A stretch of 11,589 nt of DNA from Acholeplasmatales bacterium (GTDB lineage Bacteria; Bacillota_I; Bacilli_A; Acholeplasmatales; Anaeroplasmataceae): contig CAAGJD010000087.1 of the NCBI GenBank assembly GCA_900770055.1, forward strand, positions 1 through 11,589, written 5' to 3'. Below the pieces are notes generated by a model. It saw nothing but the letters and a program-made list of their open reading frames with translations, had not been told where the DNA came from and did not search any database. Of this stretch, positions 5,680-11,589 are shown one piece after another (position 1 is the first letter of the stretch; each line of letters starts with the position of its first letter). Made by a program: the position numbers and the translations under genes.

Positions 5680-6687
5680 ATGAAAAGATTATTATTACCC
5701 CAAAACTATGCTTCTAAGCTTAGTTTATTAGAAACTGAAATTGCAATAAAATATGTAAAGGATACCTTTGAAAGAGATTTAGCTAAGAAGCTAAATTTAA
5801 TTAGAGTTTCAGCTCCTTTATTTGTTTTCCCTTCAACAGGCTTAAATGATAATTTAAATGGTTATGAAAGAAGAGTTACATTTGATATTAATGGAATTGA
5901 TGAAAATGTTGAGGTTGTGCAGAGTCTAGCAAAATGGAAAAGAAATGCTTTAGGCACATATGGGTTTAAGGTAGGAGAAGGACTTTATACAGATATGAAT
6001 GCGATTAGAAGAGATGAGGACTTAGATACAATCCATTCTGCATATGTAGATCAGTGGGACTGGGAAAAGATTATTTTAAGAGAAAATAGAACTAGAGGTT
6101 TTTTAAAGTCTACTGTTAAAAAGATTTATTCTGTTATTAGAGGTTTAGAGAATAAGGTATATAAAAAATATCCGACTTTAGAGCCTACATTACCTAGTGA
6201 TATATTCTTTATTACAACTAAGGAATTAGAGGCAATGTATCCAGATTTAGCTCCAGCTCAAAGAGAATATGAAATAGTAAAAAAATATGGTGCAGTATTT
6301 ATTATGCAAATTGGAGGTAAGCTTAAAAATGGTTTACCACATGATGGTAGAGCTGCAGATTATGATGATTGGGCATTAAATGGCGATATTATGGTTTATT
6401 ATAAGGAATTAGATATGGCCTATGAAATATCTTCAATGGGTATAAGAGTTGATGAAAAATCAATTGTTAAGCAGCTTAAGGAAAAAAATGAATTAGCTAA
6501 GCTTGAAAATAAATATACTCAAGACGTTATTAATAATAGATTACCACTTACTATAGGTGGAGGTATTGGACAATCTAGATTATGCATGTTTATGCTTAAA
6601 AAAGCTCATATTGGTGAGGTTCAAGCATCTGTTTGGTCTAAAGAGGATATTGAATTATTAAACGAAAATAATATTCATTTATTATAA
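5680..6687 (+). CDS. asnA: Aspartate-ammonia ligase (asparagine synthetase A)
   Basis: AsnA makes asparagine from aspartate, ammonia and ATP. The 335-residue protein has the class II aminoacyl-tRNA-synthetase-like fold and the family's hallmarks in order: NDNLNGYE (56-63), SLAKWKRNALG (82-92), GEGLYTDMNAIRRDED (99-114), YVDQWDWE (122-129), GGKLKNGLPHDGRAADYDDW (212-231), LNGDI, SSMGIRVDE (251-259) and a near C-terminal GGGIGQSR (293-300). These cover the ATP and aspartate pockets, and nothing looks missing. The length is close to the E. coli enzyme. ATG 5680 is chosen because AAGGAG (5666-5671) is eight bases upstream. The earlier ATG at 5656 lies at the predicted transcription start, and ATG 5674 is too close to the binding site. 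It uses free ammonia, unlike AsnB, which fits an ammonia-rich habitat. Confidence 0.96.
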   Translation: MKRLLLPQNYASKLSLLETEIAIKYVKDTFERDLAKKLNLIRVSAPLFVFPSTGLNDNLNGYERRVTFDINGIDENVEVVQSLAKWKRNALGTYGFKVGEGLYTDMNAIRRDEDLDTIHSAYVDQWDWEKIILRENRTRGFLKSTVKKIYSVIRGLENKVYKKYPTLEPTLPSDIFFITTKELEAMYPDLAPAQREYEIVKKYGAVFIMQIGGKLKNGLPHDGRAADYDDWALNGDIMVYYKELDMAYEISSMGIRVDEKSIVKQLKEKNELAKLENKYTQDVINNRLPLTIGGGIGQSRLCMFMLKKAHIGEVQASVWSKEDIELLNENNIHLL

Positions 6688-6700
6688 AATAATAAATTTT

Positions 6701-6729
6701 GGGGTTTTAACACCCCTTTTTTATTTTTT
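6701..6729 (+). terminator. asnA terminator
   Basis: GGGGT (6701-6705) pairs with ACCCC (6712-6716) around a six-base loop, followed by six T, one A and six T. The T-run abuts the first CIRCE-like arm of the heat-shock operon. Confidence 0.87.
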
Positions 6730-6754
6730 GGCACTTTTTTCTTGACAGTGCCAA
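6728..6754 (+). promoter_or_regulatory. CIRCE-like operator 1, overlapping the -35 box
   Basis: TTGGCACTT (6728-6736), nine bases, then CAGTGCCAA (6746-6754). The 9-9-9 layout is exactly that of CIRCE, and each arm matches consensus (TTAGCACTC / GAGTGCTAA) at seven of nine positions. The outer eight bases of each arm are perfectly complementary, including a paired A-to-G / T-to-C change. The right arm overlaps the last two bases of the -35 box TTGACA. HrcA is expected to bind here and block RNA polymerase. Confidence 0.68.
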
Positions 6755-6770
6755 GGGTTAGTATTATAAT
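6742..6770 (+). promoter_or_regulatory. Consensus promoter of the hrcA-grpE-dnaK-dnaJ operon
   Basis: TTGACA (6742-6747), exactly 17 bases, then TATAAT (6765-6770): a perfect sigma-A consensus promoter. Such strength implies high output once HrcA is released. The start is expected near 6777, inside the second CIRCE. No CtsR-type direct repeat is seen. Confidence 0.93.
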
Positions 6771-6773
6771 GTA

Positions 6774-6800
6774 GTTGCACTTGGGATAAAAGAGTGCTAA
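6774..6800 (+). promoter_or_regulatory. CIRCE operator 2, downstream of the -10 box
   Basis: The right arm GAGTGCTAA (6792-6800) is the exact CIRCE consensus. The left arm GTTGCACTT (6774-6782) matches TTAGCACTC at six of nine positions, and the spacer is nine bases. This is the usual CIRCE location, around the transcription start and 17 bases before the hrcA start codon. Confidence 0.88.
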
Positions 6801-6817
6801 ATAAAAGAGGTGATTAG

Positions 6818-7834
6818 GTGTTAACAGATCGTCAAAAGCTTATTTTGAAAGCTATAATTGAAGAATATGTAAAATCAAATGAACCAGTAGGCTCTAAGAT
6901 TTTAACTGATAAGCCTTATCTTGCCTTTTCATCTGCAACTATTAGATATGAAATGCAGCACCTTGAAGAGACAGGTTATCTTAAAAAAACTCATACCTCA
7001 TCAGGTAGAATACCATCTGAAAAGGGATATAGGTATTATGTAGATCATCTAGTAATTAGAGATGATGTTGTTGCTGAATACTACAAATATATTGATGAAA
7101 TATTTGCAGATGAGTATGCTTCTAAAGAAGAGATACTTAAGAGATTAGCTAAATTCTTAAGTGATTTAACTGGCTATTATGCATTAATAGTTGGTTCACC
7201 TAATGATTTAGCTGAAGTATTGAAGCTTGAGATTGTACCACTCAATGAGCAAGAGGCCGTTTTACTTGTTGTAACATCAACAGGAAATGTTCAAACTCAA
7301 AAGATTTTAATCCCACCAGGGTATAAAATGGATGATCTTATGCGTATAATACAAATGTTTGATAATGCAATGTATGGTCATTCAGTTTATGAAATTAGAG
7401 ATGTATTATCTAAAGAAGCAGCAAAGCCAAGAATTAGACAAATGGTAAATTTCCAAGATGATGTATTAAATTTCATGATTAAAGCATTCGCAAGGTTTTT
7501 AAATGGTGAATCATATGAATCAGGCTTATCAAAGTTATTTAATCAGCCTGAGCTTCAGGACCATAAGATAATGCAAAACATTATCAAGGCTATCGATCAA
7601 GAGTTCATAAGAGAAATTGCTTCATCTAATCAAATGGGCTTAAAAATTAAAATTGGAACAGAAATATTATGTGATGGTATGGAGGAATGCTCAATTATTT
7701 CAATGCCATTTAGCATTAATGAAAATGAAGTTGGTACTATTTTATTAATAGGTCCGACTCGAATGAATTATCGTGCAAGTATTCCACTTTTAGAATATAT
7801 TGCAAAAAGTATGACAAAATTAAATAAAAGGTAG
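6818..7834 (+). CDS. hrcA: Heat-inducible transcription repressor HrcA
   Basis: HrcA represses heat-shock operons by binding CIRCE. The 338-residue protein starts with a winged-helix domain (MLTDRQKLILKAIIEEYV, then GSKIL, then SSATIRYEM at 38-46), followed by HTSSGRIPSEKGYRYYVD (59-76), the most diagnostic HrcA segment. The rest is the GAF-like dimerisation region. Length is normal. In most HrcA proteins the recognition-helix motif is SSATIRNEM; here Asn is replaced by Tyr44. GTG 6818 is the start, with GAGGTG (6807-6812) five bases before it. The gene is first in its operon and, through two CIRCE-like sites, should regulate itself. grpE follows immediately, with its ribosome binding site overlapping the hrcA stop codon. 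Confidence 0.97.
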   Translation: MLTDRQKLILKAIIEEYVKSNEPVGSKILTDKPYLAFSSATIRYEMQHLEETGYLKKTHTSSGRIPSEKGYRYYVDHLVIRDDVVAEYYKYIDEIFADEYASKEEILKRLAKFLSDLTGYYALIVGSPNDLAEVLKLEIVPLNEQEAVLLVVTSTGNVQTQKILIPPGYKMDDLMRIIQMFDNAMYGHSVYEIRDVLSKEAAKPRIRQMVNFQDDVLNFMIKAFARFLNGESYESGLSKLFNQPELQDHKIMQNIIKAIDQEFIREIASSNQMGLKIKIGTEILCDGMEECSIISMPFSINENEVGTILLIGPTRMNYRASIPLLEYIAKSMTKLNKR

Positions 7835-7843
7835 GTGTTAAAG

Positions 7844-8473
7844 TTGCCAGATAATACAAATGAGAATATTAATGACGATGTAGTAATTGAGGAGGAAGTA
7901 GTTGAGGAAAAAACTGAGGCTAGTTCTAATGATGCTACATCAGAAAAAAAGAAAAAGAAAGAAAAAAAATCCAAGGAGCTTGAAAAGATTGAAAAGCTTG
8001 AGGCTCAAATCACAGCACTTCAGGCTGAGGTAGCTAGCTGGAAGAATGAATATTTAAAGGCTCATGCAGAAACTGAAAACTTTAAAAGAAGAACAAATGA
8101 GCAAGCTATAAAGGATAGAAAGTATGCTTCACAAAAGGTTATTGGAGAATTAATTCAACCTGTTGATATGCTACTTCAAATTGTAAATATGCCTGCTTCA
8201 AGTCCTGAGGTAGCTAATTATTTAATTGGCTTTCAAATGATAGCTAATCAGCTTGCTGATATTCTTAAGGCTGAAGGCTTAGCTCCAATTGATGCATTAA
8301 ATAAGGAATTCGATCCAAATGTAATGCAGGCTGTTCAAACTGAGGAGGACCCTGAAAAAGAAAACAATATCGTTTTAAGGGTTATGCAGCCAGGTTATAT
8401 GTATAAAGACAGGGTTTTAAGACCAGCAATGGTTGTTGTAAATAAGAAAAATTTAGAAAAGAAAGAGGATTAA
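7844..8473 (+). CDS. grpE: Nucleotide exchange factor GrpE
   Basis: GrpE releases ADP from DnaK. The product (209 residues from TTG 7844) has an acidic, disordered N-terminus (about 8-27), a run of lysines (about 35-44), then a long helical coiled coil (45-80) ending YLKAHAETENFKRR. The C-terminal beta domain contains KEFDPNVMQAV, NNIVLRVMQPGYMYKDRVLRPAMVVV. The family's usual His in FDP-x-x-H-x-A is Met here. The start is uncertain. TTG 7844 has AGGTG (7833-7837) six bases ahead, while the in-frame GTG 7835 directly after the hrcA stop would add three residues but lie within that site. The gene lies four bases before dnaK and is cotranscribed with hrcA. Confidence 0.95.
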   Translation: MPDNTNENINDDVVIEEEVVEEKTEASSNDATSEKKKKKEKKSKELEKIEKLEAQITALQAEVASWKNEYLKAHAETENFKRRTNEQAIKDRKYASQKVIGELIQPVDMLLQIVNMPASSPEVANYLIGFQMIANQLADILKAEGLAPIDALNKEFDPNVMQAVQTEEDPEKENNIVLRVMQPGYMYKDRVLRPAMVVVNKKNLEKKED

Positions 8474-8477
8474 TTAT

Positions 8478-10286
8478 ATGGGAAATAAGGTTATTGGTAT
8501 CGATTTAGGTACAACAAATTCATGTGTATGTGTTATGGAGGCCGGCGAAGCTAAGGTTATTACAAATGCTGAGGGTGTTCGTACAACTCCATCTGTAGTT
8601 GCATTTAAGGGTGATGAAATTCAAGTTGGTGATGTTGCAAAGCGTCAAGCAATCACTAACCCAAATACAGTTTCATCTATCAAAAGACATATGGGAGATA
8701 ATAATTACCGTGTAGATATTAATGGTAAGAAATATACTCCACAAGAAATATCAGCTATGATTTTACAAAATCTAAAGGGTACTGCTGAGGCATATTTAGG
8801 TGAAAAGGTTGATAAGGCTGTTATCACTGTACCAGCATACTTCAACGATGCTCAACGTCAAGCAACTAAGGATGCAGGTAAGATTGCAGGCTTAGAGGTT
8901 TTACGTATCATTAATGAACCAACTGCTGCAGCATTAGCTTATGGTATTGATAAGACTGATAAGGAACAAACAGTATTAGTATTTGACCTTGGTGGTGGTA
9001 CATTCGATGTTTCTATTCTATCTTTAGCTGATGGTACATTTGAGGTATTATCTACTGCTGGTGATAATGTATTAGGTGGTGATGACTTCGATAAGTGTAT
9101 TATGGATTGGTTAGTTCAAGAATTCAAGAAAGAATCTGGTATTGATTTATCAGGTGATAAGATGGCTATGCAACGTCTAAAGGATTCTGCTGAAAAGGCT
9201 AAGAAGGATTTATCAGGTGTAACATCTGTTGAAATCTCATTACCATTTATTTCAATGAGTCCAACTACAGGTCCATTACATTTAAATCGTACATTATCTC
9301 GTGCTAAGTTTGAGGAATTAACTCATCACTTAGTTGATCGTTGTTTAGGTCCAGTTAGACGTGCATTAAAGGATGCTAATTTAACACCAAAGGATTTAGA
9401 TCAAGTATTATTAGTTGGTGGTTCAACTCGTATTCCTGCTGTTCAAGAATTAGTAAAAAGAGAATTAGGTAAGGAACCTAATAAGAGTGTTAACCCTGAT
9501 GAGGTTGTTGCTATGGGTGCTGCAATTCAAGGTGGTGTATTAACAGGTGATGTTAAGGATGTATTATTATTAGATGTTACACCATTATCATTAGGTATTG
9601 AAACATTAGGTGGAGTATTTACTAGATTAATTGAAAGAAATACTACTATTCCATGTTCAAAGAGTCAAGTATTCTCAACTGCTGCTGATAATCAACCAGC
9701 TGTTGATATTCATGTTCTTCAAGGTGAAAGACCAATGGCTGCAGATAATAAGACATTAGGTAGATTCCAATTAGGCGATATTCCTGCTGCACCAAGAGGA
9801 GTTCCTCAAATTGAAGTTAAGTTTGATATCGATGCTAATGGTATCGTTAATGTTTCTGCAAAGAATTTAGGTACAGGTAAGGAACAAAAGATTACTATTC
9901 AGGGTGGTTCAGGCTTATCAGATGCTGAAATCGAAAGAATGGTAAAAGAAGCTGAGGAGAATGCTGAATCTGATAAGAGACGTAAGGAAGAAGCTGATTT
10001 AATTAATGAAGCTAACCAATTAATCTTCCAAACTAGAAAAGCACTAAAGGATTTAATTAATGTTGATCCATCTGAGAAAGAAGAGGCTGAAAAGCTATGT
10101 TCTGATTTAGAAAAAGCACTTGAGGGTCATGATATGAATGATATTCGTGCTAAGAAGGAAGCATTAGAGAAGGTTGCTCAAGATATCGCTGTTAAGGCTT
10201 ATCAACAAAACCAAGAGAATAACCCAGGTGGTTCATCTAACAATGGTGATGACACTGTAGATGCTGATTTCTCTGATGTTCAATAA
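8478..10286 (+). CDS. dnaK: Molecular chaperone DnaK (Hsp70)
   Basis: DnaK is the ATP-driven chaperone that folds and protects proteins with DnaJ and GrpE. The 602-residue protein is complete. Phosphate loop 1 is GIDLGTTNSC (7-16). VITVPAYFNDAQRQATKDAG lies at 115-134, NEPTAAALAYGID at 146-158, DLGGGTFDVSIL at 170-181 and LLVGGSTRIPAVQEL at 311-325. The interdomain linker DVLLLDVTPLSLGIETLGG is at 361-379. The C-terminal tail ends DDTVDADFSDVQ. GDNVLGGDDFD (195-205) has Asn where E. coli has Thr199, as is usual in Gram-positive DnaK, and the length fits that group. Codon use shows more CGT, AAC, TTC and AAG than neighbouring genes, a sign of high expression. GAGGA (8465-8469) precedes the ATG. 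Confidence 0.99.
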   Translation: MGNKVIGIDLGTTNSCVCVMEAGEAKVITNAEGVRTTPSVVAFKGDEIQVGDVAKRQAITNPNTVSSIKRHMGDNNYRVDINGKKYTPQEISAMILQNLKGTAEAYLGEKVDKAVITVPAYFNDAQRQATKDAGKIAGLEVLRIINEPTAAALAYGIDKTDKEQTVLVFDLGGGTFDVSILSLADGTFEVLSTAGDNVLGGDDFDKCIMDWLVQEFKKESGIDLSGDKMAMQRLKDSAEKAKKDLSGVTSVEISLPFISMSPTTGPLHLNRTLSRAKFEELTHHLVDRCLGPVRRALKDANLTPKDLDQVLLVGGSTRIPAVQELVKRELGKEPNKSVNPDEVVAMGAAIQGGVLTGDVKDVLLLDVTPLSLGIETLGGVFTRLIERNTTIPCSKSQVFSTAADNQPAVDIHVLQGERPMAADNKTLGRFQLGDIPAAPRGVPQIEVKFDIDANGIVNVSAKNLGTGKEQKITIQGGSGLSDAEIERMVKEAEENAESDKRRKEEADLINEANQLIFQTRKALKDLINVDPSEKEEAEKLCSDLEKALEGHDMNDIRAKKEALEKVAQDIAVKAYQQNQENNPGGSSNNGDDTVDADFSDVQ

Positions 10287-10297
10287 TAAGTTACAAT

Positions 10298-10321
10298 ATG
10301 AAGGGCTTACCGGCCCTTCAT
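10298..10321 (+). other. dnaK-dnaJ intergenic hairpin without T-tract
   Basis: ATGAAGGGC (10298-10306) pairs perfectly with GCCCTTCAT (10313-10321) around a six-base loop. No run of T follows (TAATGATTATATAG), so it is unlikely to be a full terminator. It could be a weak attenuator, a 3' stabiliser for the hrcA-grpE-dnaK message, or a processing site that sets less DnaJ than DnaK. Confidence 0.75.
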
Positions 10322-10350
10322 TAATGATTATATAGTGGAGGTGTAGTTTA

Positions 10351-11469
10351 ATGGCTAAAAGAGATTATTATGAGGTCTTAGGACTACAAAAGGGAGCTAC
10401 TCAAGAAGAAATTAAAAAAGCTTATAGATCTCTTGCAAAAAAATATCATCCTGATATTAATAAAGAACCAGGTGCTGAAGAAAAATTTAAAGAAATAAAT
10501 GAGGCCTATGACACATTATCAAATGAAGAGAAAAAGGCTAGATATGACCAATTTGGTCATGAAGACCCAACTCAAGGCTTTGGTGGTGGAGGCTTTGGTG
10601 GTGAAGGCTTCGGTGGCTTTGGTTTTGAGGATATTATTAATTCCTTCTTCGGTGGTGGTGCTAGAAGAAGCTCATCAAATAGTGCCCAAAAGGGTAGAGA
10701 TGTCGAAAAATCTATGAATATTACCTTTGAAGAAGCAGTATTTGGATGTAAGAAAAAGGTAAGATTATCTGTTGATGAGGAATGTATTCATTGTGGTGGC
10801 TCTGGTGCTGCATCAAAAAGTGATATTCAGGTGTGTCCTAAATGTAATGGTCGAGGCAGAGTTGTTATGCGTAAGCAAACAATTTTTGGCTACAACACCG
10901 TAGAAACAGCATGTCCTGATTGTGGTGGTAAGGGTAAAACTATCACTAAGAAATGTCCTGAATGTGCAGGTAAGGGTAGAGTAAGAAAAACTAAGGATGT
11001 TGAAGTTACAATTCCTGCAGGTATTCAAACTGGTATGACTCTTCGTATGGAGGGCTATGGTGAGGCAGGCTATAATGGAGGACCTAATGGTGATTTATTT
11101 ATTTCATTTAATTGTGGTGAGCATCCAAACTTCAAGCGTGAAGGAAATGATATTATTTTAGTTATTCCTATTAGCTATACTCAAGCTACTTTAGGTGATA
11201 CAATAGAGGTTCCTACTATTGATGGAAATGTTTCACTAAAGATTCCAGCAGGTACTCAGCCTAATACTAAGCTTAGATTAAAGGGTAAGGGTACAAAGGA
11301 TCCTAAATATGGTGGAAGCCAAAGAGGTGACCAATTTGTTATTTGCAACATTGTTGTCCCTTCATCAGTTACTCCAGAGGAAAAGAAGCTTTTAGAACAA
11401 TTAGAATCTTGCAGTAAAAACGAAAAGAAATCTCCTTGGGAAAAATTCAAAAAGCTATTTAATAAATAA
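10351..11469 (+). CDS. dnaJ: Molecular chaperone DnaJ (Hsp40)
   Basis: DnaJ delivers clients to DnaK and stimulates its ATPase. The 372-residue protein is a complete type I Hsp40. It has a J domain (about 5-68) with HPD at 33-35, then a Gly/Phe-rich linker (about 76-103). Four zinc-binding CxxCxGxG repeats follow: CIHCGGSG (145), CPKCNGRG (162), CPDCGGKG (188) and CPECAGKG (202). Beta-sandwich client-binding domains and a Lys-rich end complete the protein. Nothing is missing. A strong GGAGGTG (10337-10343) lies seven bases before ATG 10351. It is the last gene of the operon, 64 bases after dnaK, with a hairpin between and no convincing promoter of its own. Confidence 0.98.
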   Translation: MAKRDYYEVLGLQKGATQEEIKKAYRSLAKKYHPDINKEPGAEEKFKEINEAYDTLSNEEKKARYDQFGHEDPTQGFGGGGFGGEGFGGFGFEDIINSFFGGGARRSSSNSAQKGRDVEKSMNITFEEAVFGCKKKVRLSVDEECIHCGGSGAASKSDIQVCPKCNGRGRVVMRKQTIFGYNTVETACPDCGGKGKTITKKCPECAGKGRVRKTKDVEVTIPAGIQTGMTLRMEGYGEAGYNGGPNGDLFISFNCGEHPNFKREGNDIILVIPISYTQATLGDTIEVPTIDGNVSLKIPAGTQPNTKLRLKGKGTKDPKYGGSQRGDQFVICNIVVPSSVTPEEKKLLEQLESCSKNEKKSPWEKFKKLFNK

Positions 11470-11474
11470 TAACT

Positions 11475-11502
11475 ACGACTCAATTATTTGAGTCGTTTTT
11501 TT
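11475..11502 (+). terminator. Terminator of the dnaK operon
   Basis: ACGACTCAA (11475-11483) pairs perfectly with TTGAGTCGT (11488-11496) around a four-base loop, then seven T (11496-11502). It starts five bases after the dnaJ stop codon. Confidence 0.93.
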
Positions 11503-11555
11503 CGACAAAGATATTTTTGTGTTTCCCCAAAATTGAATTAGACCCTAAATTAGGC

Positions 11556-11587
11556 AAAAAAATAAATCCGGATTTTATTCCGGATTT
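11556..11587 (-). terminator. Probable terminator of a minus-strand gene beyond the window
   Basis: AAATCCGGA (11564-11572) pairs with TCCGGATTT (11579-11587) around a six-base loop. On the minus strand the hairpin is followed by ATTTTTTT (11563 to 11556), a good T-tract. On the plus strand only four T precede the edge. The region 11503-11555 holds no gene or recognisable site. Confidence 0.62.
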
Positions 11588-11589
11588 TA

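Noticed and set aside
6690..6817. CtsR operator alongside CIRCE
   Set aside because: No GGTCAAA-type tandem heptamers are visible in the hrcA upstream region.
7768..7974. Minus-strand frame rich in Phe and Ser
   Set aside because: It is the antisense of the lysine/glutamate-rich GrpE N-terminus and has no ribosome binding site.
3..11469. Possible recoding of TGA, since none of the 13 genes stops with TGA (11 TAA, 2 TAG)
   Set aside because: The conserved Trp positions I checked in MntP and AsnA use TGG and the proteins are full length under the standard code. Avoidance of TGA in 13 genes can be chance in A+T-rich DNA.
10499..11483. Several 70-75 codon frames within dnaJ on both strands
   Set aside because: They are shadows of a complete, clearly conserved DnaJ; the minus-strand one near the end also crosses the operon terminator.
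1..11589. CRISPR array, insertion sequence, tRNA or rRNA gene
   Set aside because: No regularly spaced direct repeats, transposase-like frame or recognisable tRNA/rRNA sequence was seen on either strand.

Overview
The window is strongly A+T-rich. It uses Gram-positive style signals: strong AGGTG/GGAGG ribosome binding sites, TTGACA-17-TATAAT promoters often with an extended -10 TGN, and compact hairpin-plus-T-tract terminators. Gene content (hrcA-grpE-dnaK-dnaJ, a CIRCE-controlled promoter, a zinc-binding L33, ispG of the MEP pathway, AsnA, a manganese riboswitch) points to a low-GC Firmicute of the Bacilli/Erysipelotrichia/Clostridia kind. It is most likely an anaerobe or gut-type organism rather than a wall-less mollicute. 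The genus cannot be read from the sequence. All visible Trp codons are TGG, so the standard bacterial code fits.

Layout. (1) 3-266 is the C-terminal end of a YgiQ-family radical SAM protein. (2) A promoter inside that gene's 3' end drives a yybP-ykoY manganese riboswitch with a built-in terminator, then mntP (manganese exporter), a membrane polyprenol/diacylglycerol-kinase-like protein, and an unrecognised helical protein that overlaps the kinase gene. (3) A separate extended -10 promoter drives a soluble GGDEF-GAF diguanylate cyclase. (4) Convergent terminators separate it from ispG on the minus strand. (5) ispG and rpmG are divergent. rpmG is only 49 codons and has its own promoter and terminator. 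A metallo-beta-lactamase-fold hydrolase and asnA follow, each with its own promoter. (6) The last 4.8 kb is the hrcA-grpE-dnaK-dnaJ heat-shock operon. (7) The right edge carries the dnaJ terminator and a hairpin that looks like a terminator for an unseen minus-strand gene.

How the genes work together. MntP export should be switched on when manganese accumulates, and the two downstream genes probably share that control. HrcA represses its own operon by binding CIRCE, and DnaK, DnaJ and GrpE form one chaperone cycle. The rest are single housekeeping genes: isoprenoid precursors, ribosomal protein, asparagine synthesis and a thioester hydrolase-like enzyme.

The points most worth a second look are two CIRCE-like 9-9-9 palindromes around the hrcA promoter, the riboswitch-led operon containing a lipid kinase and an unknown protein, the GGDEF-before-GAF order with no inhibitory site, and a strong hairpin without a T-tract between dnaK and dnaJ. 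I see no clearly new multi-gene system, mobile element or CRISPR array.
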